A stretch of DNA of 64,000 nucleotides from Candidatus Leptofilum gracile (lineage in GTDB: Bacteria > Chloroflexota > Anaerolineae > Promineifilales > Promineifilaceae). This document shows, in pieces, positions 1 to 8,003 of this stretch (position 1 is its first letter; every line of letters begins with the position of its first letter). The notes under the pieces were generated by a model. The model saw nothing but the letters and a program-made list of their open reading frames with translations, ran no database searches and was not told where the DNA came from. The stretch spans positions 310,001-374,000 of the forward strand of contig JADJOJ010000003.1 in NCBI GenBank assembly GCA_016713825.1, in the 5' to 3' direction. The translations under genes and the position numbers were made by a program.

Positions 1-488
1 GTCGCCTTGCTCTGCATCTGCGGCAAAATGTACAGCGTGCTGCTGATGATGTAGGCCAGCGCCGGGGGCAGGCCGCGCTCGGTGAGCGCCGTCAGCAGAT
101 CGCCGGGGTGGGTGGTAAGCAGCAGCAGCAGCGCCGCCCCGACGATCGTCGCCAGGCGGCTGCTGAGCAAAAAGGCGTAGGCCACGCCCTCCTGCGTCAG
201 CGTCAGCCGCCAGAGGGTGAGCAGCGGCGTTTGCCCGTTGGGGTTGAAGAAGCCGTGGATCACAAACAGCATGAGGATGAGGGGGAGCAGGATACGGCCG
301 TTCCGCCCCAGCCAAACGCGCCCCACGCCACCCCACGCCGCCAGGAGCCAGGCAACCAAAAACAGCCCCAGCGGCAGCCAGCCGCTCGGCCCCAGCAGGG
401 CAGCCGCCAGCACCGCCAACAGCCAGGTCAGCTTGGTGAGTGGATGCAGCCGGTGCAGCGGCCCATTGGTAGAAAGGTAAAGGGTCAT
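1..488 (-). CDS. ecfT: Energy-coupling factor transporter transmembrane protein EcfT (3' end outside window)
   Basis: Reading leftward from the ATG at 488, the protein begins MTLYLSTNGPLHRLHPLTKL. The HRLHPLTKL segment is the typical N-terminal signature of EcfT/CbiQ membrane subunits, and several hydrophobic helices follow. EcfT couples the two ATPases to a substrate-binding S component for vitamin or metal uptake in the inner membrane. The gene runs off the left edge, so the coupling-helix Ala-Arg-Gly motifs are not visible. It lies 57 bases downstream of the S component on the same strand, so the two are very probably co-transcribed. The ATPase subunits would be expected further left but are not in view. 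The family call is solid; the substrate is not readable from this subunit. Confidence 0.85.
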   Translation of the reverse strand, partial: MTLYLSTNGPLHRLHPLTKLTWLLAVLAAALLGPSGWLPLGLFLVAWLLAAWGGVGRVWLGRNGRILLPLILMLFVIHGFFNPNGQTPLLTLWRLTLTQEGVAYAFLLSSRLATIVGAALLLLLTTHPGDLLTALTERGLPPALAYIISSTLYILPQMQSKA

Positions 489-498
489 GACAGCAGTA

Positions 499-531
499 AG
501 ATTGGACCATTTTGAGAAAATGGTCCAATCT
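499..531. repeat. Perfect intergenic hairpin between ecfS and ecfT
   Basis: A 15-base perfect inverted repeat (arms 499-513 and 517-531) closes on a 3-base loop. It fills most of the 57-base gap between ecfS and ecfT. No T-run follows on the minus strand, so it looks more like an mRNA-stabilising or processing hairpin, or a copy of a dispersed palindrome, than a terminator. Confidence 0.6.
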
Positions 532-545
532 ACAACCGCACTTTG

Positions 546-1145
546 CTAATTGCCGACAACGGCCGTTGCCCGGGGAAACCGCGCCACAAACCGTTTGGAT
601 AATGCTTTCACGATGGCCCAGGCGAGAACGGCCGTTACCACCTTGTCCAGCAAATTAGAACTGATCACCGTGATAATTACCGAGCTGAACAGATCGCGCC
701 CGACGGCCAGCAGGTAAGCGGTGACAAAATCGGCCCCGCTGCCGGTGACGCCGCCAAACATGTACACCCGAATCGGCACCGCCACAAACGACAGGGCAAT
801 GGCAATAATCGCCCCGCTGAGGATCGCCTGCCACCATTGGCGGAACAGCCCGGCGCGGGCCAGCAGCCCGGCCACCAGACCAATCACCATCGCCACCGGG
901 GCAAATGCTGCCGTGATTGGGTCGCTAATCAGCCCCCAGATCAGGTTGGTGAGCAGCCCGGTGAGCGCCCCCACCCAAGGCCCCGCCAGCAGGGCAATCA
1001 GCACCGTGCCGATGGAATCGAGGAAGATGGGCAGGCTGAGCGTGCTGGCAATTTGCCCCACAACAATGTTCAGCACAATCGCCACGGGGATGAGCACCAG
1101 CGTCATCGTAGAAAAATCTTGTTGTAAACGGTCCTTGAAGTTCAT
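546..1145 (-). CDS. ECF transporter S component (substrate unassigned)
   Basis: The 199-residue protein is almost entirely hydrophobic, with about six membrane segments. It contains the stretch FLDSIGTVLIALLAGPWVGA followed by GLLTNLIWG, a pattern seen in S (substrate-capture) components of energy-coupling factor transporters. The size (about 200 residues) is typical of S components. The start is well supported: AGGAGAAAAAG lies just upstream of the ATG at 1145. It sits between a DUF296 protein and EcfT on the same strand, which confirms an ECF uptake system. I cannot assign the vitamin or precursor. The upstream attenuator-like leader suggests that supply of the ligand controls expression. 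Confidence 0.8.
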   Translation of the reverse strand: MNFKDRLQQDFSTMTLVLIPVAIVLNIVVGQIASTLSLPIFLDSIGTVLIALLAGPWVGALTGLLTNLIWGLISDPITAAFAPVAMVIGLVAGLLARAGLFRQWWQAILSGAIIAIALSFVAVPIRVYMFGGVTGSGADFVTAYLLAVGRDLFSSVIITVISSNLLDKVVTAVLAWAIVKALSKRFVARFPRATAVVGN

Positions 1146-1202
1146 CTTTTTCTCCTGTTACTGAAAAGTTTTTAAGAGTTCAGGTATTCCTGGGAGTGAG
1201 CA

Positions 1203-1251
1203 CGTGATGCGTGATACGTGACCAGAGGTACATCACGCATCACGCATCACG
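1203..1251. repeat. Dispersed hairpin repeat, GTGATGCGTGA family
   Basis: An imperfect inverted repeat is built from the short word CGTGATG/CGTGATA, repeated on one arm and complemented on the other (CATCACGCATCACG). A second copy with the same central GACCAGAG and similar flanks lies at 22634-22696. It separates ecfS from the DUF296 gene without any coding potential. It may be a structural or mobile miniature element; no function is visible. Confidence 0.65.
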
Positions 1252-1277
1252 TTGACCCCCATGAAATCCCCAAAAGC

Positions 1278-1682
1278 TTAAACGGTTTTGTCCGCTGCAA
1301 TGTACAGCTCGTCGTAGCCGGTTGCCGCGTCTGGCAGCCGCAAAAAGCGCACATCGGGCAGCACGCCGAGGACAATTTCGGCGGTGGTGTAGATGTGGCA
1401 CCCTTCCAGCAAATGGCCGCCGAGGGTACGGCCGTTCCCATCCGACAGCGCCACGTGATAATGCGACCCATGCCGCGACAGCGTGCCGGTGAGGGCCACA
1501 ATCTCAAACTTGCCGTCCAGCTCCGTGCCTTCTGGCTGGTTGGCGTAGCGCAGCACCGCCCGCCGCAGGCTGCCGACGCAGGTCAGCACGCAAGCGGCTT
1601 CCACGGCGTGCGCGGTGGCCCAGTTGTCCAGCTCAACTTTTAAATCTTGATGGGGGTGTAATCGTAAAGAATGGATTTGCAT
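1278..1682 (-). CDS. DUF296/PPC (PCC) domain protein
   Basis: The 134-residue protein is a single PPC domain (DUF296). Visible signatures are GSLRRAVLRYA (residues 37-47), HYHVALSD with His74 and His76, and GGHLLEGC with His90. These histidines match the conserved metal-ligand-like positions of prokaryotic DUF296 proteins, which form small trimers of largely unknown function; plant relatives use the domain in AT-hook transcription factors. No AT-hook is present here. The start at 1682 has a perfect AAGGAGG four bases upstream. It is the first gene behind an attenuator-like leader (1711-1845) and precedes ecfS and ecfT, so a role tied to the ECF ligand is plausible but inferred. Confidence 0.8.
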   Translation of the reverse strand: MQIHSLRLHPHQDLKVELDNWATAHAVEAACVLTCVGSLRRAVLRYANQPEGTELDGKFEIVALTGTLSRHGSHYHVALSDGNGRTLGGHLLEGCHIYTTAEIVLGVLPDVRFLRLPDAATGYDELYIAADKTV

Positions 1683-1710
1683 TCAGCCTCCTTTGGGTGG
1701 GAGGCAGGCA

Positions 1711-1745
1711 ACAAAAAACCGCTGCCAACATCAGCTGACAGCGGT
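1711..1745 (-). terminator. Intrinsic terminator in the leader of the DUF296-ecfS-ecfT operon
   Basis: On the minus strand a 10-bp stem (arms 1736-1745 and 1718-1727, one G-U pair) with an 8-base loop is followed by six T residues and then GTTG. It ends only about 28 bases before the DUF296 start codon and 20 bases before its Shine-Dalgarno, so a transcript reading the operon must pass it. That arrangement is typical of attenuation, not of ending the upstream gene, whose stop is 200 bases away. Confidence 0.75.
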
Positions 1746-1789
1746 CGCAAATGGCATCCAGAACGGGGTCAGGAAGGCAAAGGTAACCG

Positions 1790-1845
1790 GAGGCAGCCAA
1801 CGTGGTTTGGCCAAAGGCGTCGCCCGACGCCTGCGTGCCTGCCTC
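1790..1845 (-). promoter_or_regulatory. Structured leader RNA, candidate riboswitch (class not recognised)
   Basis: On the minus strand GAGGCAG (1839-1845) pairs with CTGCCTC (1790-1796). It encloses a 7-bp hairpin AGGCGTC/GACGCCT (1815-1832) and a second hairpin GCCAA/TTGGC (1796-1811), giving a three-way junction. An intrinsic terminator follows 45 bases later, then a Shine-Dalgarno and the DUF296-ecfS-ecfT genes. I compared it by eye with TPP, cobalamin, FMN, ZTP, THF and M-box consensus elements and found no match; a Moco-type element could not be excluded by eye. The structure is visible; ligand control is inference. Confidence 0.5.
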
Positions 1846-1945
1846 AGGTAAAATGGTTGGTTAAAATCATGTTCATGATGATCATAGCGTGGAATTATAG
1901 AGTTGGGGGTGAAAATGGACAACGGGAAAACCAACATACCACAAT

Positions 1946-3328
1946 TTACTTGTCGCCCTTGCTTCTGCGTCTTTTTTCCAGCTCTGCATACAGATTTTGC
2001 ATACAGTCCGGGCACATCCCGTGGCTGAATTCCGCTTCGGAATGATCGCGAATGTACACGGCCACATCATGCCAATACCCGGCATCATCCCGGATTTTTT
2101 TGCAGCTGGCGCAGATCGGCAGCATGCCCGACAGCTGTTTTACCTGTTCCAAAGCTGCCTGCAATTCCACATTTTTAAGCCGGTGAATTTCACTCTCATG
2201 CTTCAGCGTTTCCACCTCGTGGCTGATGCGTAAATTGCGGAGTTTGTGATCGGCCGTTTCGTTAAACACCTGTTCCTTGATCAGGTGATACTGCTTAAAA
2301 TGGTGCAGCGCGCTGCCCAAATCCCCCTGCTGCTCATAAAGCGCCGATAGCAATTCGTGGCATTGAAACTGGCTGCGCCGATCGTTGGCTGCCTGGCTGA
2401 GCAAAAGCGCCTCCTGAAAAGAAGCCAGGGCCGCCTGTTCCTTTTGCTGCAGCTGGTAAACTTTACCCAGGTGGATCAGGCATTGCAGTTCATCTGATCC
2501 CGCCTTTTTCTCGCGAGCCAGGTGCAAAGTTTGCACCAGGTACCGTTCTGCGTTAACCAGGTCATCCAGCCCCAAGTAAATTTCCCCCAGGGTACTTAAA
2601 GCAGTAATGACCACCTTCTCAAGGCCATGTTCTTGAGCCAGCTGCAAGCTTTCTTGACAAACGGCTAAGGCTTGCTGGCCATCCCCCATCTCCAGGTAGG
2701 TCATTGCCAAATTGTTCAGTGCGATGCTTTCCCCCCGAAAATTACGCGCTTCACGACAATATTGCACAACTTTTTGGCCCACCTGGCGAGCTGCTGGCAG
2801 GTCGTTGGATTCAGCATAAATCACGCTGAGAATGTTGAGGACACCACCCTCATATCGCCGCACCCCCGTTGCTTGGGCAATTTTTAATCCTCGTAGCGCA
2901 TACTCCGCAGAGATGGCATACTCGCCAAGACAACGGTATGTCCAACTGACGGTGCCTAGCACGTCTACTTTAATTAAGTTGATGTCAGTTTTTCCGTCTG
3001 GGATTTTATCCAGGATGTCAACAGCTTGTAACGAGTAGGTTAATGCCTGGTCGTAGTTGCCCGCATCGGTATTGATCGCAATGAAACTGCGCAGACTGCC
3101 AGCTATGCCTGGCAAATAAGGCGTTTTTTCAAATTCACCACTCGAAGATAATTCATACGCTTGCCTGGCTAAACGGTATGCTTTTGGGGCATCTTCCAGC
3201 GTTAACTTCCAGGCAAGCTCGTGGAGAAGCGCAATTTTGGTTTGTAGATCAGTGGCTTGTTCTAGTTGCGCCTCAAGATCCAATATTTCTTGGCTACCCA
3301 CTGTGCTCGATTCCAATTTAAACCTCAA
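1946..3328 (-). CDS. TPR protein with C-terminal CxxC...CPxC signalling motif
   Basis: The 460-residue protein is a long array of tetratricopeptide helices (about residues 10-360, with recognisable LNNLAMTYLEMGD and LSTLGEIYLGLDDLVNA repeats). A short coiled coil follows (about 370-397), then the tail LPICASCKKIRDD...FSHGMCPDC with Cys406, Cys409, Cys439 and Cys442. That tail is known from the C-termini of many response regulators, PAS and GAF sensor proteins, and probably binds a metal. No receiver, kinase or DNA-binding domain is present, so it may be an adaptor in a signalling chain. The start is a TTG at 3328 with no good Shine-Dalgarno; a 7-bp hairpin (3329-3347) lies right before it. 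The true start is uncertain. Confidence 0.75.
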   Translation of the reverse strand: MRFKLESSTVGSQEILDLEAQLEQATDLQTKIALLHELAWKLTLEDAPKAYRLARQAYELSSSGEFEKTPYLPGIAGSLRSFIAINTDAGNYDQALTYSLQAVDILDKIPDGKTDINLIKVDVLGTVSWTYRCLGEYAISAEYALRGLKIAQATGVRRYEGGVLNILSVIYAESNDLPAARQVGQKVVQYCREARNFRGESIALNNLAMTYLEMGDGQQALAVCQESLQLAQEHGLEKVVITALSTLGEIYLGLDDLVNAERYLVQTLHLAREKKAGSDELQCLIHLGKVYQLQQKEQAALASFQEALLLSQAANDRRSQFQCHELLSALYEQQGDLGSALHHFKQYHLIKEQVFNETADHKLRNLRISHEVETLKHESEIHRLKNVELQAALEQVKQLSGMLPICASCKKIRDDAGYWHDVAVYIRDHSEAEFSHGMCPDCMQNLYAELEKRRRSKGDK

Positions 3329-3362
3329 GAGATGAAAATATCATCTCATCTGCGTTGCAAAC

Positions 3363-4340
3363 CTACAGCAGCTTATCCACAAAGGCGGGCAGCGCCGCCG
3401 CACCGCCGGTGTGCCAGAAGAGCACGCTCTGCCCCCGTGTAAACGCTCCCCAGCGAATCAAATCAATCAGGCCGCCCATCGCCCGCCCGGTGTACACCGG
3501 ATCGAGCAAGATGCCCTCCAGTTGGGCCACCATCTGAATCGCTTCCCGCTCCGTCTCGCCCACCATCGCATATCCTTCGCCCAGGTAGTCGTCGTTCACT
3601 TCTACCCGATTGGCAATGGAGACGTTGCTGATGCCCAAATGGGTCGCCGTGGCCGTGGCCAGCGCCGACACCTGCACCTGCAAATCCTCTGCGGGGTGGT
3701 CCACGCTGATGCCCAAAATTTGCCCGCGAAAGCCATACGCTTCTGCGCCCAGCACGATGCCCGCCTGGGTGCCGCCGCTGCTGCTGGCAAAGACGATGAA
3801 GTCGATGTTGATGCTGGCGGCCGTGAGCTGGGCCATCAGCTCCTGCATGGCCAGGACGTAGCTGGTGGCTCCCATCACGTTGGAACCGCCCAGGGGGATG
3901 ATGTACGGCTTGTGCCCCATCACCCGATGCTCGTTGGCCACTTCGGCGATCACCTCATGGCGGGGGCGATCGCCGGTCCAGTAAAGATGGGCGCCCAGCA
4001 GCTTGTCTAGCAGCAGATTGCCCTGAATTTGGCTTTGCGGTTCCCCGCGCAAAACCAAACTGCACCCGAGGCCAAAATGGGCGGCGGCAGCGGCCGTTTG
4101 CCGGCAATGGTTGCTCTGCGGTGCGCCAGTGGTAATCAGATGGTCGCAGCCTTGCGCCAGCGCATCCGCGACGAGGAACTCCAGCTTGCGCGTTTTGTTG
4201 CCGCCGGTGGCCAGGCCAGTCTGGTCATCTCGCTTCATGTAGATGTCTGGGCCGCCTAGATGTTTGCTAAGGCGTTCTAGTTTTTCCAGCGGAGTGGGTA
4301 AGTAGGCAAGTGGTTTTCTGTCGGGATAATTCACATTCAT
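3363..4340 (-). CDS. D-cysteine desulfhydrase / ACC-deaminase-family PLP enzyme
   Basis: The protein (325 residues from the ATG at 4340) belongs to the fold-type II PLP enzymes. It has the Schiff-base region TGGNKTRKLEF, with the first lysine as cofactor ligand, followed by SNHCRQTAAAA and the glycine-rich phosphate loop SSGGTQAG. These match D-cysteine desulfhydrase (D-cysteine to pyruvate, H2S and ammonia) and its relative ACC deaminase. The family cannot be split safely by eye, so other D-amino-acid lyase activities remain possible. An in-frame TTG at 4376 would add 12 residues; the ATG is preferred because it begins next to the conserved PTPLEKLERLS region. Sulfur release from cysteine would fit the sulfur-related genes near 58 kb, but they are far apart. 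Confidence 0.8.
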   Translation of the reverse strand: MNVNYPDRKPLAYLPTPLEKLERLSKHLGGPDIYMKRDDQTGLATGGNKTRKLEFLVADALAQGCDHLITTGAPQSNHCRQTAAAAAHFGLGCSLVLRGEPQSQIQGNLLLDKLLGAHLYWTGDRPRHEVIAEVANEHRVMGHKPYIIPLGGSNVMGATSYVLAMQELMAQLTAASINIDFIVFASSSGGTQAGIVLGAEAYGFRGQILGISVDHPAEDLQVQVSALATATATHLGISNVSIANRVEVNDDYLGEGYAMVGETEREAIQMVAQLEGILLDPVYTGRAMGGLIDLIRWGAFTRGQSVLFWHTGGAAALPAFVDKLL

Positions 4341-4381
4341 GAGGTTGATTATATGAAAACCACCTAAACTCTCCAAAGAAT

Positions 4382-4453
4382 AGGACGCGGATTAACGCGG
4401 ATGACGCTGATAAAAACAAAAAATCAGCGTCTATCAGCGTTAATCTGCGTCCT
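4382..4453. repeat. Dispersed hairpin repeat, GCGGATTAACGCGGATG family
   Basis: An inverted repeat with AGGACGCGGATTAACGC on the left and GCGTTAATCTGCGTCCT on the right, with internal ATCAGCGT words. It lies between two leftward genes. Related sequences appear at 14390-14443, 17447-17503 and 62000-62082. It could fold into a long hairpin and may also end transcription of the 4460-7693 gene. Confidence 0.65.
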
Positions 4454-4459
4454 GTTAAG

Positions 4460-7400
4460 TTAGCGGATGGTTTCGTAGAGCTGGACGGTGGCGGGGGCGG
4501 GCTGGACGCCAAGCCCGGTTTGCAGGGCGGTTTCGCAGCGCTGGTAGGTGCGCAATGCCTGAACGCGGTTGCCGCTGGCGATGTGGGCCTGCATCAGCAG
4601 GCGGTAGGCGTTTTCCCAGCAGTCGTCTTGCTGCAAGATGGCCTGGCAGAGGGTGAGTACCGTTTCCCAATGCTGCTGATCGGCGTGCCATTGGGCCAGC
4701 CGGTCGGCGGCGTGCAGGTAGCGGGCGCGGAGCCGTTCGCGCTCTTCGTGGGACCAGGTTTCGTACGGATACGCTTGCAGGTAGTCGCCTTCGTAGAGGG
4801 CAACGGCCGTTTCATACCCCACCACCGCCTTCCCCACATCTTTTTGGTAAAGCTGGTCGCCGACGTCGATGTTTTGCTCGAAGACGGCCGTATCCAGCCA
4901 AATATCCGCCTCTTCCCGCAGCCCGTACCGGCTGCCGTCGCGCACCACAAACGCCGACGGCGCATTCCGCTTCCGGTTCGGCTCCAGCACCGAGCACATC
5001 GCGCTGAACGCAATCTTGAAGTCGCGCACCGCGCCGTCCGGGTCCAGCTCTGGCCACAGCATTTCTGCAATTTGGTCCCGGTGCAGCAGCGTGCCCCGGT
5101 GCGTCAGCAGCAGCTGCAGCAGCTGGCGCGACTTTTTGCGCCGCCACGCCCGGCTCGGCAGTTCCGCCTCCCCCTGCCAGATGCGAAACGGCCCCAGCGT
5201 TTGCACCCGCAGCTGAAAGCCAGGATGCAGCTCTAGCTGGGTCAGCCCCAGCTGGGCCAAAATCGCCTCGGCGATGGCGGTGTGCTGGCTGTGGTCGCGG
5301 GCAAAGAGCAGCAGCGGCACCAGGGCGCGCGGGTCGGGCGGCCCCAGCAGCGTGCGGCGGATGAATAAAAAGTCGTACTGGTGGCGGCTGATTTGCGGCA
5401 GCAAATCGTCCAAATCGCGCTTGAGGCGTGTCTCGTCTCCGGTTTGGTACCAGAGCAGGCAGCGCCAGAGGTGAACGGCCGTTTCCCCAAAAATATCGCT
5501 GCAATCGTGGAAGCCATTGCCCGCCTGAGCCAGCCATTCATTCGCCTCGCGCACCATGTTCAGCAGCGTGTATGTCGCCCCCATCGTCAGGCGGATGCCC
5601 ATCTCCACCCATTCGTCGCCGTGCAGCCGGGCCAGGGCGATGCCTTCGCGGGCAAAATTGAGCGCCGTCTCGTGGTCGCCGGGGAAGCCGTGCGCCTGGC
5701 ACAATCCCCAAAACGCCTCGATTTTCAGGCGCGATACCTCCATCTGGTCGCTCATGCTCACGCCCTGCTGGAACGATTGGCGCGCCTGCTCGTAGCCGTG
5801 TTCGTTTTTGTGCAGCAGCCAGGCGTGCCCCTGGCGGCTGTGGCCCACGGCCGTAATAAAATCAGAGTTCAGCTCGCGGCCCCGATTTGTGCCAGAAACG
5901 GCCGTTGCCAACGCCATCTCCGCCTCACCCTGGTATGCCAAAATCAACGAGAGCAGCAGCAGCGTTTCGCGATGGGCGCGCGGGCGCAGCACCGGCGCTT
6001 GTGCCTCTTGCTCTGCCTGTGCCTCCAAAATTTCCCGCGCTTCGGCCAGCCGCCCCGTGCGCAGCAGCATCCGCACCGGCACCTCGGCCGGGCCGTGCCC
6101 CTGGTCGCGCAAAAGCTGGGCCTGCGCCTGATAATCTTCTGCCTCGCGCATGCGCCCCTGGTTGAGCATGTTTTCGGCCAGCAGCTCCAGCAGCCGCGCC
6201 TGGCTTTCTCGATCTTCCTGCCCGTCGGAAAGGCGCAGCGCCTCTTGCAGCAGGGCCTCCCCCTTGGTGGCGTTTACGGTGTCTAGATAGACCCGCGCCT
6301 GCCCGCGCAGCGCCTGGCCAATGCCGCGCCGGTCGGCCCGGGCGCGGCTGCGCTGTTCCGCCTGCTGGTACCAGCCCAGCGCCTCGTCGAAGCGGGAATG
6401 CAGCCGGGTGATGTCGCCCAGGTAGATGAGCAGGGCGGGGTAGTGGGCCAAAATGTCGGGCGGCAGGCGGCCAATCCAGCCAGCCAGGGTATCCAGTCGG
6501 CCCAAGCGGACCAGCCTGCGGCCGAGTGTGGTGAGGAGAACGGCCGTTTTCTCAAACGCGCCCGCCGCCAGCAAATGGTAAATCGCCTCTTCCTCTTCCC
6601 CTTGCTGCTGGAAGATGGTGGCCGCTTGCTGATGCAGCCCGTCTGCCTCGGCTGTGGTGAGCTGGCTCAGCAGCAGTTCGCGGAACAGGTGGTGGTAGCG
6701 CACGAAACCGTTGCCCAGGTTCACCACAAACAGCCCTTTTTCCAGCAGATAGCGCAGCAATTGCTGGCTGTCTTGGCGGCGGCGCAGCTGGTTGCAGAGG
6801 GGGGTGGTCATTTCGCGGAGAACGGCCGTTTCCCGCAAAAACGCCTGCACATCGTCTGGCTGCTGGTTCAGCACCTCCTGCGCCAAAAATTGGAACAGAT
6901 CGCTGGCCGAGCCAGACAGCTGCGTCAGCGCCTGTGCCAGCGAGGCGCCGCCATCCCGCTGCAACCGCTGCCAGATCAAATGCAGGGCAATCGGCCATCC
7001 CTCGATGCGGCTGATCACCATCGTTGCCTGCTCCAGCGACAGGGCGTGGCCGTACATCTCGCGGAACAGCGCATCAATTTCGCTGGGGGTAAACGCCAGC
7101 TCCTCCTGCCCAATTTCCAGCACCTGCCCCTTCACCCGCCACGTCACCAGCGACGGCAGCGACAGCGGGTAGCGGGTGGCCAAAATGATGTGCAGATTGT
7201 CTGGGGCCAGGCCGATGAGGCGGTCTAGAATGCGCATCGGTTCGCTGCTTTCGTTGATCAGATGCACGTCATCCAGCACCAAAAAGGTGGGTTGGCTCAG
7301 TTCGCGGGCCAGTTCGTTGATGAGGTTGTCGATTACGGCCGTCCAGCCCGGCATTTGCCGCTGCTGTCCCCACGCTTCCAAAGCTGCCAGGGGCACATCA

Positions 7401-7693
7401 GACAAATTGGGCAGGGCGATGCCAAAGCCGTGCAGCAGGTGCAGTAAAAATGGCTGGGCGTCGCTGTCCTCCGCCTCCACGCGGTACCAGACAAAGCGAA
7501 ACGCTGCCTGCTGGCTAGAGGCGAGCGCCGCCAGCGCGGTGCTTTTGCCGTAGCCAGTGCCTGCCTGCACCAGCGTCAGGCGGTGGTTTTGCGCCGCCAG
7601 CAGCCGCTGCATGATGCGCTGCCGGGGCAGCGTGTGCTGCGCCGGGCGCGGCGGAACAAGTTTGGTGCGCACAATAATGCTTTGCTGGTACAT
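4460..7693 (-). CDS. MalT-like STAND ATPase with C-terminal winged-helix and BTAD domains
   Basis: The 1077-residue protein starts VRTKLVPPRPA, as in MalT-type regulators. It has a P-loop AGTGYGKST (residues 44-52), a Walker B strand FLVLDDVHLI (about 136-146), a winged-helix STAND tail, and a long TPR-like helical region. Unlike MalT it lacks a LuxR helix-turn-helix. Instead, near residue 830, it has an OmpR-type winged helix (VQTLGPFRIWQG...RAWRRKKSRQLLQLLL) followed by a bacterial transcriptional activation domain ending in AYRLLMQAHIASGNRVQALR. It is therefore a large ligand- and ATP-controlled transcription activator in the cytoplasm. The inducer and targets are not visible. No strong Shine-Dalgarno precedes the ATG at 7693. 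Confidence 0.85.
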   Translation of the reverse strand: MYQQSIIVRTKLVPPRPAQHTLPRQRIMQRLLAAQNHRLTLVQAGTGYGKSTALAALASSQQAAFRFVWYRVEAEDSDAQPFLLHLLHGFGIALPNLSDVPLAALEAWGQQRQMPGWTAVIDNLINELARELSQPTFLVLDDVHLINESSEPMRILDRLIGLAPDNLHIILATRYPLSLPSLVTWRVKGQVLEIGQEELAFTPSEIDALFREMYGHALSLEQATMVISRIEGWPIALHLIWQRLQRDGGASLAQALTQLSGSASDLFQFLAQEVLNQQPDDVQAFLRETAVLREMTTPLCNQLRRRQDSQQLLRYLLEKGLFVVNLGNGFVRYHHLFRELLLSQLTTAEADGLHQQAATIFQQQGEEEEAIYHLLAAGAFEKTAVLLTTLGRRLVRLGRLDTLAGWIGRLPPDILAHYPALLIYLGDITRLHSRFDEALGWYQQAEQRSRARADRRGIGQALRGQARVYLDTVNATKGEALLQEALRLSDGQEDRESQARLLELLAENMLNQGRMREAEDYQAQAQLLRDQGHGPAEVPVRMLLRTGRLAEAREILEAQAEQEAQAPVLRPRAHRETLLLLSLILAYQGEAEMALATAVSGTNRGRELNSDFITAVGHSRQGHAWLLHKNEHGYEQARQSFQQGVSMSDQMEVSRLKIEAFWGLCQAHGFPGDHETALNFAREGIALARLHGDEWVEMGIRLTMGATYTLLNMVREANEWLAQAGNGFHDCSDIFGETAVHLWRCLLWYQTGDETRLKRDLDDLLPQISRHQYDFLFIRRTLLGPPDPRALVPLLLFARDHSQHTAIAEAILAQLGLTQLELHPGFQLRVQTLGPFRIWQGEAELPSRAWRRKKSRQLLQLLLTHRGTLLHRDQIAEMLWPELDPDGAVRDFKIAFSAMCSVLEPNRKRNAPSAFVVRDGSRYGLREEADIWLDTAVFEQNIDVGDQLYQKDVGKAVVGYETAVALYEGDYLQAYPYETWSHEERERLRARYLHAADRLAQWHADQQHWETVLTLCQAILQQDDCWENAYRLLMQAHIASGNRVQALRTYQRCETALQTGLGVQPAPATVQLYETIR

Positions 7694-7737
7694 GGGCGTG
7701 CATTGTAGCCAGCAGGGAACGGGGGGGCAAACCGTTG

Positions 7738-7824
7738 GCGGTAATCGGTCTTCGGTAATCGGTAATCAGTAAAAGACAGTTTTGCTTTTCACCGATTTCT
7801 GGTTACTGAATGCTGATTGCTACC
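7738..7824. repeat. Dispersed hairpin repeat, GGTAATCGGTAATCAGT type
   Basis: This sits in the 310-base divergent spacer between the MalT-like gene and the HTH regulator. The word GGTAATCGGT/GGTAATCAGT is repeated on the left arm, and ACCGATTTCTGGTTACTGA...GATTGCTACC roughly complements it on the right. It resembles the other tandem-word hairpins in the window. The rest of the spacer (7825-7944) shows no gene. It has AAAAGTCTCC at 7857 and its approximate inverse GAGACTTTT around 7906, another possible hairpin. Confidence 0.55.
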
Positions 7825-7944
7825 TAAGGTTATGCACTCACGCTGGAAGAGATTTCAAAAGTCTCCAAGGTAATTCGTTTACCATCACAGGGAGATGAGA
7901 CTTTTGAAATCTACGCTGCGAAACATGAATTACTAGATTGGGTC

Positions 7945-7973
7945 TTGACCTTTATCACTATTGAGAATACAAT
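7945..7973 (+). promoter_or_regulatory. Sigma70-type promoter for the HTH regulator/hydrolase operon
   Basis: TTGACC (7945-7950) and TACAAT (7968-7973) are separated by exactly 17 bases. The predicted start of transcription falls in the palindrome at 7975-7996, and the ATG of the regulator is at 8004, so the leader is very short. This is one of the clearest promoters in the window. Confidence 0.7.
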
Positions 7974-7974
7974 A

Positions 7975-7996
7975 CCTTTATCAACAATGATAAAGG
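7975..7996. promoter_or_regulatory. Operator palindrome overlapping the transcription start
   Basis: CCTTTATCA (7975-7983), a 4-base spacer, and TGATAAAGG (7988-7996) form a near-perfect palindrome just downstream of the -10 box. The same half-site CCTTTATCA recurs at 7949-7957, overlapping the -35 box. The layout suggests autorepression by the HTH protein encoded right after it. Confidence 0.65.
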
Positions 7997-8003
7997 TTGG
8001 ATT

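Noticed and set aside
1790..1845. Assignment of the leader to the TPP or cobalamin riboswitch
   Set aside because: The TPP CUGAGA and ACCUGAUC cores and the cobalamin GCCACUG box are absent, so only an unnamed structured leader is claimed.
5381..6286. Long plus-strand frames (200-300 codons) opposite the MalT-like gene
   Set aside because: Arginine/glutamine/histidine-rich shadows of the minus-strand gene; no domain or start signal.
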